From assembly GCA_942491345.1 (NCBI GenBank), contig CALOAN010000053.1:212399-276398 (forward strand): a DNA stretch of 64,000 nucleotides, read 5' to 3'. Of the stretch, positions 7,960-16,927 are shown piece after piece; position 1 is the first letter of the stretch; every line of letters starts with the position of its first letter. The position numbers were made by a program, and so were the translations under genes. This DNA comes from JAHEEL01 sp942491345. GTDB lineage: Bacteria > Actinomycetota > Acidimicrobiia > Spongiisociales > UBA5794. The notes below the pieces were generated by a model that did no database searches, was not told the origin of the DNA, and saw only the letters and a program-made list of their open reading frames with translations.

Positions 7960-8451
7960 TCAGCGGTCGAAGCCTCTTGCTGCGATGATCGCCATGAGTT
8001 TGGGACCGTCGAGTATCGGCACGTACGGCAGCAGGTTGTCGACCCATCGAGACACATACTCAGTGAGCTGCTCACGCACGGTGTCCTGGAGCTCCTCATC
8101 GTCCCATGGCTTTGCGATGTAGTGATCGAGATCGGCCTCGTTCACGGCCCGGATCGTGTCTTCGAGACCGGCCTGACCCGTGACGAGCACCTTGCGTGCG
8201 GGGCTCGTCTTCGGGTCTTCGTTGAGTTCAACGAGGAAGTCCACTCCGTGCATACCGGGGAGGAGGTGATCACACAGGACGAGGGCAACCGACTGTCCAG
8301 CGGCTTCAAGGCTCGCCAAGGCCGCACGGGCATCGTCGACATCTTCGGCGGACTCGATCACAAACTGGCCCTCAAATGGGGCGACGTCGCGAATCAGAGC
8401 GTCACGCACCTCTGGTTCGTCCTCAACGATGAGGATGGCAAGGTCGTTCAT
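7960..8451 (-). CDS. Response regulator receiver protein
   Basis: 163-residue single-domain CheY-like protein. It has the acidic pair in ILIVEDEPEVRD (E10, D11), the phospho-acceptor D61 in LVLCDHLLPGMHG, the switch Thr91 (VLVTGQAGLED) and Lys114 in YIAKPWDDEEL. After the receiver domain comes a 35-residue tail with no recognisable DNA-binding domain, so output is by protein contact or phosphotransfer. Start at ATG 8451 overlaps the stop of the histidine kinase by 4 nt, so the two are translationally coupled. The open frame continues further upstream but only inside the kinase gene. Confidence 0.92.
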   Translation of the reverse strand: MNDLAILIVEDEPEVRDALIRDVAPFEGQFVIESAEDVDDARAALASLEAAGQSVALVLCDHLLPGMHGVDFLVELNEDPKTSPARKVLVTGQAGLEDTIRAVNEADLDHYIAKPWDDEELQDTVREQLTEYVSRWVDNLLPYVPILDGPKLMAIIAARGFDR

Positions 8452-9929
8452 GTCGGTTCTCCTGAATGCTCCGGCTGGGTAGTGGGAAGTGTCACGGTGA
8501 AGCACGTGCGGCCCGGCTCGGACTCGACTTCGATGGTTCCATTGTGCTGGGCAACGATGTCCTGGCAGATGCGGAGACCGAGGCCCAGGCCGAACTCGAC
8601 GCGTCCCTGTCTCGTCGTGAACCGAAGATCGAAGACTCGTGCGAGATGCTCGGCGGGGATGCCGGGACCCGTATCGATGATCTGAGCTCGCACGATTCCC
8701 GGTCCCGGAGTGTCCGTGCGAACCGTTAGATCGCCGCGGCCATCGAGCGCCTGCAATGCGTTGACAATGAGATTCGTCCACACTTGGTTGAGCTTCCCGG
8801 GGTAACCCTCGATTGGCGGGAGCGAGCCGTACTCGCGTTCGATGTTCACCCCGTGGGAACGGTGTCCGACGAGCACCAGCGTGTCCTCGAGCCCTTCGTT
8901 CAGGTCGATATCGGTCTGGAGTTCTTGCTCCGAACGGGCGTAGGTGCGAAGGCTCCCGACCAGGCCAGCTATCCGATTGGCAGACGCTCCAATGTTGCGA
9001 AGCGCGAGCCCGAGATCGTAGAACCGCTCCACCTCGTCAAGCTGTGCGCCGAGGCTGTTGGGATCGAGACCGCCGAACCGGAGCTCGTATGCCTCCGCCG
9101 AGTCGATCCCGACCTTGACGAGACGGCGCGCGACGGCCGATCCGAGACCGAGCGCCTCGAGCTCGGCCCGGCGTCGCCGCTGCTCACTCGTCGGCAGTGG
9201 CCGACTCTCGATTCCGGCGTGGAGATACTCAGACGCAGCATCGTCGGCGTGCGCCTCAGCAAGCAGACTCTCGACGTCTTCCTGCACGAAGTCCACACCT
9301 CGAACGATCGCTGCGATCGGGTTGTTCAGCTCGTGACCGATGCCGGCAGCGAGTTCTCCAAGCGTGGCCAGCTTCTCGGACTCGACCAAGTGCGTCTGGG
9401 TTGCTGCGAGTTCATCCAATGTGGAGCGGAGACGATCTCGTTCCGAAGCCAGTGTCGAGTTCAGCTCGTCGATCTCATTATGTTGCTCGACAGCACGAAC
9501 AGCCCGGCGAGCGAACGATCGGAGCAGCACCGTCGTGAAGTGGCCGGCGAGCGGCGGGCTCGTCGTCAAAGCACGATTCAGATCCGCATACGAGACCGGG
9601 ATTGTGATGACATCCGTCTCGGCTTCCACATCGAAGAAGGCAGACGTCCCGAGCGTGAGAGCAATGAGCCCCAGGATCCGGCCGGCGGTTCGGATGTGGA
9701 AGGTCTTGCGGACACCGTCCTCGGTCCGGGACAAGCGAACCTTGCCCTCGGTGAGGATGAGGATCTCGTAGAGCTTCCGGTCGGCGTGCACGATCAACTC
9801 ACCGGCAGCAAAGGTCCGCCGCGGGGGTTGATCGAGCACACGGTCGATCTCTTCGATCAACGCCTTTTCGACCGCCTCGTCTGAGAGGGAGCGGTCGGAG
9901 ATGAAGGTTGCTGCCGCGTCGCCTGTCAT
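8448..9929 (-). CDS. Cyclic-nucleotide-domain sensor histidine kinase
   Basis: 493 residues. Residues about 35-130 are a Crp-like cNMP-binding fold (RRTFAAGELIVHADR, LTEGKVRLSRTEDG). A coiled coil follows (150-180), then the H-box SEKLATLGELAAGIGHELNN with His199. Before the second helix (RIAGLVGSLRTYARSEQ, 319-335) there is an unusually long insert of about 100 residues (215-315) containing LGLGSAVARRLVKVGIDSAE. The ATPase domain has the N box NQVWTNLIVNALQAL, G1 DTGPGIPAEHL and G2 FGLGLGLRICQDIV. No membrane segments: a soluble sensor. It overlaps the transporter upstream (9926-9929) and the response regulator downstream (8448-8451) by 4 nt each. Confidence 0.93.
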   Translation of the reverse strand: MTGDAAATFISDRSLSDEAVEKALIEEIDRVLDQPPRRTFAAGELIVHADRKLYEILILTEGKVRLSRTEDGVRKTFHIRTAGRILGLIALTLGTSAFFDVEAETDVITIPVSYADLNRALTTSPPLAGHFTTVLLRSFARRAVRAVEQHNEIDELNSTLASERDRLRSTLDELAATQTHLVESEKLATLGELAAGIGHELNNPIAAIVRGVDFVQEDVESLLAEAHADDAASEYLHAGIESRPLPTSEQRRRRAELEALGLGSAVARRLVKVGIDSAEAYELRFGGLDPNSLGAQLDEVERFYDLGLALRNIGASANRIAGLVGSLRTYARSEQELQTDIDLNEGLEDTLVLVGHRSHGVNIEREYGSLPPIEGYPGKLNQVWTNLIVNALQALDGRGDLTVRTDTPGPGIVRAQIIDTGPGIPAEHLARVFDLRFTTRQGRVEFGLGLGLRICQDIVAQHNGTIEVESEPGRTCFTVTLPTTQPEHSGEPT

Positions 9930-11344
9930 GTGACCCCCAGGAGGCTCCAGATCGGCGGTGCGATCAGGAAGAACAGGACGAGCGACACCGCGCCCACAGC
10001 GAGGCCGACTATCGCCATGTTCTTGGTCGTTACCGCACCCGTGCTGTACGCGATGGCGTTCGGCGGCGTACTCACCGGGAGGGCCATGGCCGACGACGCC
10101 GCGATTGCGATGAAGAACGCCACCAGGACGGGGCTGAGGCCGAGCCCCCCGGAGATCGCGAGGCTCAAGCCGATCGGCATGAGGAGGTTGGTCGCAGCGC
10201 TGTTTGAGATGACGGTACTGAGAGCGACGGCAATCAGGGCAAGAACAACAACGACCATGCCGGGATCGATCGACGTCCAGTTGATACGGCCAACCAGCCA
10301 GTCATCGAGGCCGGACGTTCCGACACCGATGCCGAGGGCAATACCTCCGGCGACGAGCCACAGGACGTTCCACTGAATCGATTGCATGTCTCTCGTCGTG
10401 AACACTCGGGTCGAGAGCAGAACTACGACCGGGAGGAAACCGACGATGCTCGAACTGACACCGTGGATCGGCTCAGTCAGCCACAGCACCACGGTGACAG
10501 CGAACGTCGCGTAGAACACCATTGCCGGCATGCTCCGATCGAACGACGCCTCGATGTTGATGTCGATGCGATCGGAACTCGACCGGTAGAAACGGCCGAG
10601 GAGCCACCATGCACCGAACAAGAGCAGCAGCACGATCGGGACCGACACGATCATCCACTGCAGGAAGCTCACCGAGTACCCGGAGTCACCGAGTGAGCCA
10701 ACCGCGATGGCGTTCGGCGGGGTGCCGACCGGTGTCCCCATACCTCCGATGTTCGCTGCGATCGGAATCGAGAGCGCCAGTCCGGTCTTGAGGCGGTCGC
10801 CTGCGGGGAGACCGGCAATCACGGGGATGATCACGGCCATCAACGTCGCCGTGGTCGCGGTGTTCGACATGAACATCGAAAGCCCTGCCGTGATCACCAT
10901 GAGTCCGAGCATGATGAACCGCGTCGACGTCCCGAACGGCCGAAGCATCACCTTGGCGAGGTAGCGGTCGAAGCCGAACTTCGCCGCGCCCTCTGCAATG
11001 AAGAACCCGCCCAGGAAGAGCATGATCACGGGATGAGCGAAGGCGGCGAAGAAGGTGGAAAACGGCGGCGGGTCGCCAATCGCTTCGACGCCGAAGGCCT
11101 GGTCGCTGACGAGCAGGATCTCGAGCAGCACGATCAGGGTGGCCGTGGCGTGAAGCGGTATTGCTTCGGTCACCCACAGCACAATGGCCATCAGGAAGAT
11201 GCCGAACATGCGCGAGCCAACCTCGCTGAGTCCAGGAAGATCGACGACCCAGGGAAGCAGCAGGGCGAAGAGTGCGACGGCGATGCCGATGGGTCTGATC
11301 GCACGCGTAGCCGAGCGGACGTTCCGCAGTTTCAGAGTGGTCAT
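9926..11344 (-). CDS. DASS/SLC13-family anion transporter (dicarboxylate/sulfate type)
   Basis: 472-residue polytopic inner-membrane protein, about 11-13 helices, no signal peptide. Both halves of the inverted-repeat fold carry the substrate/sodium-binding SNT-type motif: MFMSNTATTATL followed by GGMGTPVGTPPN, and VISNSAATNLLMP followed by ALPVSTPPNA. These are diagnostic of divalent-anion:Na+ symporters (succinate, malate, citrate or sulfate). First gene of a three-gene operon with a histidine kinase and receiver protein, each overlapping by 4 nt, so transport and signalling are probably linked: either the kinase senses the solute or the transporter acts as co-sensor. The substrate cannot be read from sequence. 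Confidence 0.92.
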   Translation of the reverse strand: MTTLKLRNVRSATRAIRPIGIAVALFALLLPWVVDLPGLSEVGSRMFGIFLMAIVLWVTEAIPLHATATLIVLLEILLVSDQAFGVEAIGDPPPFSTFFAAFAHPVIMLFLGGFFIAEGAAKFGFDRYLAKVMLRPFGTSTRFIMLGLMVITAGLSMFMSNTATTATLMAVIIPVIAGLPAGDRLKTGLALSIPIAANIGGMGTPVGTPPNAIAVGSLGDSGYSVSFLQWMIVSVPIVLLLLFGAWWLLGRFYRSSSDRIDINIEASFDRSMPAMVFYATFAVTVVLWLTEPIHGVSSSIVGFLPVVVLLSTRVFTTRDMQSIQWNVLWLVAGGIALGIGVGTSGLDDWLVGRINWTSIDPGMVVVVLALIAVALSTVISNSAATNLLMPIGLSLAISGGLGLSPVLVAFFIAIAASSAMALPVSTPPNAIAYSTGAVTTKNMAIVGLAVGAVSLVLFFLIAPPIWSLLGVT

Positions 11345-11442
11345 GGGCAGGTGCTCCAGAGGGCGCGGCGGAATGCTAGGTGAAAGGCGAATCAGAGCGC
11401 GCCTTCATCCTCGCTTGATCCCCTGTGGGCGACGCCAATCCT

Positions 11443-11474
11443 GCTGCCAGCGAGGCTCGCGGCTCGCTGGCAGC
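11443..11474 (-). terminator. Hairpin after the alpha/beta hydrolase gene
   Basis: Perfect 12-bp stem: GCTGCCAGCGAG (11443-11454) pairs with CTCGCTGGCAGC (11463-11474) across an 8-nt loop. It begins 2 nt beyond the stop codon of the minus-strand hydrolase (11477). There is no T-tract, as is common in high-GC actinobacteria. It may also serve as a barrier upstream of the DASS operon, whose start lies at 11344. Confidence 0.7.
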
Positions 11475-11476
11475 GT

Positions 11477-12289
11477 CTACCGGGCGAGCACCTTCGCGAG
11501 AAACTCAGCGACCACTGCCACCATCGAGGGTGCGGAGCGGATTGCGGCGTCGTTGTGATCGGCGCCCTCCACTTCGTACACCACGGCATCGAGCGCTGCT
11601 GCAATCCGGCGGCTCTGATCGATCGGGACGGTTCCGTCGGAGGTACCGCCGAGCACGAGAGCGGGAATGCCATCGAGCCCACCGACTTCGATTCGCTCGA
11701 GCGACGTGTAGCGGTCTCGAAGCAACGCCGATACGGGAAGCCATGGATAGTGATAGCGGCCGACATCTGCCATCGACGTGAACGGGGAACCGAGAACAAG
11801 GGCATCAGGACGTTCCTGCTCTGCGGCGGCGATCGCCACCGCCGCACCGAGCGACTCTCCGAAGTAGACGAGGCCCCCGTTCGACGGCAGTCGACGGCGG
11901 GTGGCCGCAGCGATCGCGAGTGCGTCGCTGATGATCCCGTCTTGGCTGGGCGAGCCCGGATTTCCGCCGTAGCCGCGGTATTCCGCAAGCACGACGTCGT
12001 ACCCCGCCTCGGCGAGTGCATTCCCGAGCGGAACCCGTCCTGCACGGTTGCCGGCGTTCCCAGGGAACACAACCACAGCCGGCCGTTTGGTGGCTGCAGT
12101 GTCCACACGAAGCCAGACCGTGAGGGTGACGCCGTCCGTCGACGCGACCTCCAACTCTTCCCACCGTCCGGGCGGCGACCCTGGATCACCGGCCGGGAAG
12201 TACATCAGGCGCTCTTGCAGCATCCAGACACCTCCCACGACGAGCACTCCCACAACGACGCCAACACCGACGAAAACCACGAGCCTCAT
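11477..12289 (-). CDS. Membrane-anchored alpha/beta hydrolase (Bem46/ABHD13-like)
   Basis: 270 residues. An N-terminal transmembrane helix (LVVFVGVGVVVGVLVVGGVW) is followed by the hydrolase domain. It has the oxyanion HG-equivalent VVFPGNAGNRAGR, the nucleophile elbow YFGESLGAAVAIA (Ser in GESLG), an acid in VLGGTSDGTVP and the catalytic His in VEGADHNDA. The layout matches the Bem46/ABHD12-13 group of single-pass serine hydrolases with the catalytic domain outside the cytoplasm; substrate unknown. Start ATG 12289 is chosen because the membrane helix begins right there; the longer open frame runs antisense through the divergent CNNM gene. Ends against a 12-bp hairpin. Confidence 0.87.
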   Translation of the reverse strand: MRLVVFVGVGVVVGVLVVGGVWMLQERLMYFPAGDPGSPPGRWEELEVASTDGVTLTVWLRVDTAATKRPAVVVFPGNAGNRAGRVPLGNALAEAGYDVVLAEYRGYGGNPGSPSQDGIISDALAIAAATRRRLPSNGGLVYFGESLGAAVAIAAAEQERPDALVLGSPFTSMADVGRYHYPWLPVSALLRDRYTSLERIEVGGLDGIPALVLGGTSDGTVPIDQSRRIAAALDAVVYEVEGADHNDAAIRSAPSMVAVVAEFLAKVLAR

Positions 12290-12323
12290 TCCTTCACGGT
12301 ACCGAATGCGCGAGACTTGGGCC

Positions 12324-13580
12324 ATGGACACGACCGATCTTGCGCTCGTAGCGGTGCTCTTTGGCTTGTTGATCGCGGCGTTCGTGCTTGGAGCATCCGA
12401 AGCAGCCTTGCTCCGTGTGCAACGCGTTCGGGTCGAGGTTGCAGCGGCGCAGGGTGATCGACGCTCAAACCGGCTGCTGCACCTCCTCGACGATCTCCCC
12501 CGAGTTCTCAACACCGTGCTGCTCGTGGTCCTCCTCGTCCAGATCGGCGCGGCGACGGTGATGGGCATGCTCTCGGGCCGCCATTTCGGCAACCTCGGCG
12601 TCACGATCGCATCAGTAGCCCTCACCGTGGTTCTGTTCGTGTACGCGGAGGCGATTCCGAAGACGTATGCCGTTCGGCACCCATATCAGGTGGCACGAGC
12701 GACGCAGCCGATTCTCTCGGCGCTGACCTGGGTGCTGCGTCCGGTCGTCTCCGTGCTGGTGCGGTTCGCGGATCTTCAGGCCCCCGGATCAGGGATTGCA
12801 GCCACCACAACCGTGACCGAGGATGAGTTGCGACGACTCGCTTCCCACGCGGCCGTTGAGGGGTCGATCGAAGAGAGCGACCGTGAGTTGATGGAGCGCG
12901 CGTTCGACATGGGGGATCGCACGGTCGATGAGATCCTCACACCGCGGACCGACGTGGTCGCCGTCGCAGCGGAGGCAACGATCGCCGAGGCGCTCGACGT
13001 TGCGATCCACAGCGGCCATCGCAGGCTCCCCGTCTACGAAGGTGATCTCGACCACATCCGCGGTGTTGTACGCCTCCAAGACCTCGCTGCCGCTATCACT
13101 GACTCCCCTGATGCTGCCGTATCGACGGTGACCACCAGGGAACTTGTCGTTCCCGAGACAAAACGAGTCATCGAACTGCTCTCCGAGATGCAGACGGCAG
13201 GCGTGCATCTGGCACTCGCCATCGACGAGCACGGCGGGACAGCCGGGATCGTCACGATCGAAGACGTCGTCGCGGAGCTCGTCGGGCGGGTCTCGGACGA
13301 GGGCGAGGTCCTCAACCCGATGATTCGACACATGGGTCGCGGTCGATGGCATGTTGACGCCGCAACCGACGTCGACGATCTCGAATCGGAGACAGGTGTC
13401 GCACTCCCAGACGGAGACTGGCACACCGTTGGGGGACTCGTGATCGGCATCGCAGGTCGGATCCCCGGCGTCGGCGAGGTGTTCAACTTCGACGGTCTCG
13501 TGCTCACGATCCGGGATGCAGCCCCTCATCGGGTGTCATCCGTCGAGGCGGTTCTGGTTGATCAGCCTCCGCCGAGCTGA
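12324..13580 (+). CDS. CNNM/CorC (hemolysin C-like) membrane protein with CBS pair
   Basis: 418 residues. An N-terminal DUF21/CNNM transmembrane domain has about four helices (LALVAVLFGLLIAAFVLGAS, TVLLVVLLVQIG, IASVALTVVLFVYAE, then the conserved AEAIPKTYAVRHP). A helical linker (TEDELRRLASHAAVEGSIEE) leads to two CBS domains (DEILTPRTDVVAV through VVRLQDL, then ALAIDEHGGTAGIVTIEDVV). The C-terminal transporter-associated CorC/HlyC domain is GRWHVDAATDVDDLESETG to the end. Members mediate or regulate Mg2+/Co2+ efflux. ATG 12324 fits the membrane domain; an in-frame ATG at 12306 would add six residues. The 3' end overlaps the convergent DUF255 gene by 19 bp. Confidence 0.92.
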   Translation: MDTTDLALVAVLFGLLIAAFVLGASEAALLRVQRVRVEVAAAQGDRRSNRLLHLLDDLPRVLNTVLLVVLLVQIGAATVMGMLSGRHFGNLGVTIASVALTVVLFVYAEAIPKTYAVRHPYQVARATQPILSALTWVLRPVVSVLVRFADLQAPGSGIAATTTVTEDELRRLASHAAVEGSIEESDRELMERAFDMGDRTVDEILTPRTDVVAVAAEATIAEALDVAIHSGHRRLPVYEGDLDHIRGVVRLQDLAAAITDSPDAAVSTVTTRELVVPETKRVIELLSEMQTAGVHLALAIDEHGGTAGIVTIEDVVAELVGRVSDEGEVLNPMIRHMGRGRWHVDAATDVDDLESETGVALPDGDWHTVGGLVIGIAGRIPGVGEVFNFDGLVLTIRDAAPHRVSSVEAVLVDQPPPS

Positions 13581-15586
13581 GCGCGCAGGTCTTCCGCCGA
13601 TTCTGTCGGGAGATCGCAGACGAACCCACGACAGACGTAGGCCATTGCTCGTTCGCCCGGTCCTCGGCCCTCGAGGAGCGGAATGTTGGATGCGGATCCA
13701 GAGCCTTGCGCCACCACCGTGTCGGGCCGGAACTGTTCCCACACAACATCAACAAGAGGATTGCGATGCTCTGGAGCTCCGACGATCGCGATCTCGCGCA
13801 TTGGGGATGCAAGCCAAACACCGAGCAGGCTTCCGTGCGCCCATGGGTGGGTCGACAAGCTCGGCCCGATGGACTGGATGGTCTGTTCGAGGAGCGCGTA
13901 CAGCTCCGGGTCTCCGGTATACGCGGCGAGTGTTGCGAGCGCCTGGGCGGCAAGTGCGTTGTCCGACGGAGTGGGGTTGTCGTGGGTGTTCTTCGGCCGG
14001 GTGATGAGCTGCTCGGCGTCGGCAGCTGTAGCGAAGAACCCGCCATCGTCATCGGCGAACAACTCCACCATCGTCCGGGTGAGCTGTTCGGCGCTGCGGT
14101 ACCACTGCTCTTCACCGGTCGCCTGGTAGAGGGAGAAGAGACCGAGGGCTGCCGCTGCGTAGTCATCGCAGAACCCGTTCGGTCCGTTGCGACCCCGGCG
14201 CCAAGAGCGAAGGAGGCGGCCGTCAACCATCGCCGTTTCGGTGAGGAATCCAGCGATCCCTCCGGCCACCGAAAGGTAGTGCCCATCGCGAAGCACGGCG
14301 CCTGCCTCTGCGAAGGCACTCAGTGCCAGTCCGTTCCACGCACTGACTACTTTGTCGTCGCGGTCCGGACGCGCCCTCATCGACCGGCGGCGCCGAAGCT
14401 GATCATCGATCCGAGCCTTCGCACGGTGCAGCTCGTCCTCGGCGATACCCAAGGTGCGGGCGAGATCAGGAAGCCGCTCAGGCAGGCTGAGGATGTTCGA
14501 CCCCTCGAAGTTCCCGTTTGGTGTTGCGCCGTAGACGGCCGCCGCCAGATCGAGATCCTCGCCGAGGACATCCACGAGTTCGTGCCAGTCCCACACCGCG
14601 AACGCCCCCTCGACCCCCTCGGCGTCTGCATCCTCCGCGGAGTGGATTCCCCCCGAAGGGTCCAGCATTTCGCGCGCGAGGTAGTTGAGTGTTCCCCGTG
14701 CGGTCTCGACCATCCAGGTTTCTCCTGTCGCCTGCCAGGCGCGAAGGAACAAGCGAGCCAGGAGGGCGTTGTCGTAGAGCATCTTCTCGAAGTGCGGAAC
14801 GAGCCAGCGCTCGTCGACCGAGTAGCGAGCGAAACCCCCATCGATTTGATCGTAGATGCCGCCGCGCGAGAGGTGGTCGAGCGTCGCCACGACCATGGCG
14901 CGCGCGGTTCCGGCCCTGTCGCTATCGGGCCGGAGCACCGAGAACCGGAGCAGGTATTCGAGCGTTGACGGCTGAGGGAACTTGGGTGCTCGACCAAAAC
15001 CTCCGTAGGTCGCATCAAACGTCCCGGCGATAGCGTCGACCGCCATCTCCATGGCCCCCTCCGACGGCAGAATCGCGGAGGCGGTTGTCTGAGCTCCGAG
15101 AAGCCGGGTGATGTCTTCCGAGCGGCCGACCAGATCGTTGCGGTGATCGCGCCACGCGTCATCGATCGCGTGTAGCAGGTCCATGAACGACGGCATCCCC
15201 TGGCGGCGCTCCTTCGGGAAGTAGGTGCCGGCGTAGAACGGCTTCGCATCAGGTGTCAGGAACACGGTCATCGGCCATCCGCCATGTCCCGTGGTCGCAG
15301 TGACGGCATCCATGTAGATGCGGTCTACGTCTGGGCGTTCCTCGCGGTCGACCTTGATGCTCACGAAGCGCTCATTCAAGAACTGCGCCGTCTCCTCGTC
15401 CTCGAACGACTCATGGGCCATCACATGACACCAGTGGCATGCCGAGTAGCCGACAGAGAGCAGCACGGGCACGTCCCGCTCAGCGGCCTCGATGAACGCC
15501 TCGCTCCCCCACTCCCACCACGCCACCGGATTGTCGCGATGTTGCAGGAGATACGGAGAAGTTGCCTGTGCCAGTCGATTGGACAT
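13562..15586 (-). CDS. DUF255 / YyaL-type thioredoxin-fold protein
   Basis: 674 residues, normal for the YyaL/SPATA20 family. The N-terminal thioredoxin-like domain starts with the family hallmark SPYLLQHRDNPVAWWEWG and has the redox pair in YSACHWCHVMAHESFED and the TGHGGWPMTVFLTPD stretch. The rest is an (alpha/alpha)6 barrel related to sugar epimerases and glycosidases (FDATYGGFGRAPKFPQPS, GGIYDQIDGGFARYSVDERW, PHFEKMLYDNALL, SAWNGLALSAFAEAG, DNPTPSDNALAAQAL). The biochemical role of the family is not settled. Cytoplasmic, no signal peptide. ATG at 15586. Confidence 0.93.
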   Translation of the reverse strand: MSNRLAQATSPYLLQHRDNPVAWWEWGSEAFIEAAERDVPVLLSVGYSACHWCHVMAHESFEDEETAQFLNERFVSIKVDREERPDVDRIYMDAVTATTGHGGWPMTVFLTPDAKPFYAGTYFPKERRQGMPSFMDLLHAIDDAWRDHRNDLVGRSEDITRLLGAQTTASAILPSEGAMEMAVDAIAGTFDATYGGFGRAPKFPQPSTLEYLLRFSVLRPDSDRAGTARAMVVATLDHLSRGGIYDQIDGGFARYSVDERWLVPHFEKMLYDNALLARLFLRAWQATGETWMVETARGTLNYLAREMLDPSGGIHSAEDADAEGVEGAFAVWDWHELVDVLGEDLDLAAAVYGATPNGNFEGSNILSLPERLPDLARTLGIAEDELHRAKARIDDQLRRRRSMRARPDRDDKVVSAWNGLALSAFAEAGAVLRDGHYLSVAGGIAGFLTETAMVDGRLLRSWRRGRNGPNGFCDDYAAAALGLFSLYQATGEEQWYRSAEQLTRTMVELFADDDGGFFATAADAEQLITRPKNTHDNPTPSDNALAAQALATLAAYTGDPELYALLEQTIQSIGPSLSTHPWAHGSLLGVWLASPMREIAIVGAPEHRNPLVDVVWEQFRPDTVVAQGSGSASNIPLLEGRGPGERAMAYVCRGFVCDLPTESAEDLRAQLGGG

Positions 15587-15686
15587 CAGCCGACAGTACC
15601 CGCGCCGGTCACCTATGGATGCGTCGTGATGACGCGCACGTCCACGAGCTGCCTCTCAGCGGACCGCCGGTACGCTCCGTGGCTCC

Positions 15687-16514
15687 ATGAGTCAACTCCT
15701 CGCGCTCACCTCGGCAGCGTTCTACGGATTCGGCGACTTCGTCGGCGGGTTCGCCACGCGTCGCATGGCCCTGTGGAGAGTGACGGCCTGGTCGATGTTC
15801 ATCGGCGTCGCCGTGCTGATGGCCGGGCTGTTTGTCGTTCCTGCGGAAGAGGTGACCGCCGCGGATGTCCTGTGGGGCTCCGCCGCCGGAGTAGCCGGCC
15901 TCGTTGGACTCGCGATCCTGTATTCGACGCTGGCCGCAGGGAGGATGACGATCGTCGCTCCCATATCCGGCGCAAGCGCGGCCGTGATCCCGGTGCTGTT
16001 CGACCTTGCACGGGGTTCGGCGCTCACTCCGCGCCAATGGTTCGGCATCGCCCTCGCCGTCGCCGCCGTGCTCCTTGTCGGTGCAGAACGTGGAGCAAAA
16101 AGCGCCGACCCCCGGATTATCGCGAGGGCGATGCTGGCCGGAGCGACGTTCGGATTCTTCTTCATCGCCCTGAGCCAGACCTCAACCGAAAGCGGCCTCT
16201 GGCCCCTGGTTGGGGCACGCATCGTGGCGGTACCACTGGCGTTCCTCGTTGCAGCCGCCATGAAGTCGATCGCTCCCCCTCGCGGGCGCGACCTTGGACT
16301 CCTGGTGCTGCTGGGAAGCCTCGACATGTCGGCCAACATCGCCATCGCGCTTGCACTGCAGCAGGGCTCCCTTGCCATCAACTCGGTTCTGTCGTCGCTC
16401 TACCCCGTGTTCACCGCACTGGCGGCGATCGTCATCCTTCACGAACGCCCGTCCGGAGTCCAGACGATCGGCGTCGGGTTCGCCGTGGGAGCCATCGTGG
16501 CCCTTGCGTTCTGA
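15687..16514 (+). CDS. EamA/DMT-family transporter
   Basis: 275 residues, ten predicted helices in two EamA repeats. The first begins LLALTSAAFYGFGDFVGGFA; the second begins ARAMLAGATFGFFFIALS. Each repeat ends with the typical signature (VAPISGASAAVIPVLFDLA; VLSSLYPVFTALAAIVILHE then GVGFAVGAIVALAF). Inner-membrane drug/metabolite transporter superfamily, likely an exporter; substrate unknown. ATG 15687, divergent from DUF255 with a 100-bp gap. Confidence 0.9.
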   Translation: MSQLLALTSAAFYGFGDFVGGFATRRMALWRVTAWSMFIGVAVLMAGLFVVPAEEVTAADVLWGSAAGVAGLVGLAILYSTLAAGRMTIVAPISGASAAVIPVLFDLARGSALTPRQWFGIALAVAAVLLVGAERGAKSADPRIIARAMLAGATFGFFFIALSQTSTESGLWPLVGARIVAVPLAFLVAAAMKSIAPPRGRDLGLLVLLGSLDMSANIAIALALQQGSLAINSVLSSLYPVFTALAAIVILHERPSGVQTIGVGFAVGAIVALAF

Positions 16515-16927
16515 CGCGTGATCGTCGGTGCCCCGACACGACGCCGGCGTCGGATCAGCGGAATAGGAAGTGTCAGCCTCTCCCCCGTCCGCCGTCACCC
16601 CAACCGGCACCGCCGAAGCCGCGCCCAGCGCTCTGTGGGCTTCGCCCACCTGATCCTCGCTGCCCGTCGGACGCGGAAGCACCCACCCGACGGTTGCCGG
16701 TACCCCGGTTGGTACCCGTCGCAAGGATCGATTCGTAGTCCCCGACTTCGAGCAGGTACGGCGCACGATCGACACCGGCTGCCTCGAGCCGTGATACGAA
16801 AGCGCGCAGATGATTGCATTGGATGAGCGTTTCGTGAGGATCTGTCGGAGGCAGCTCGTTCTGCCGCGGCGGGAACCGCTGACCGCCCTACGATCGTCCT
16901 ATCGGAGACACTCGAACGGAGGTAACC
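16515..16927. other. 413-bp gap without a supported gene
   Basis: On the minus strand a frame is open from about 16885 to a TGA at 16573-16575 and has coding-like codons near 16730-16850 (for example APYLLEVGDYESILATG). It has no ATG, GTG or TTG start before the coding-like part, so it may be the worn remainder of a gene. The last 60 bp hold the promoter and GGAGG ribosome site of the SIMPL gene. Confidence 0.4.

Noticed and set aside
16573..16885. Minus-strand open frame of about 100 codons in the gap before the SIMPL gene
   Set aside because: Some codons look coding but there is no start codon and no family; kept only as a note in the gap entry.
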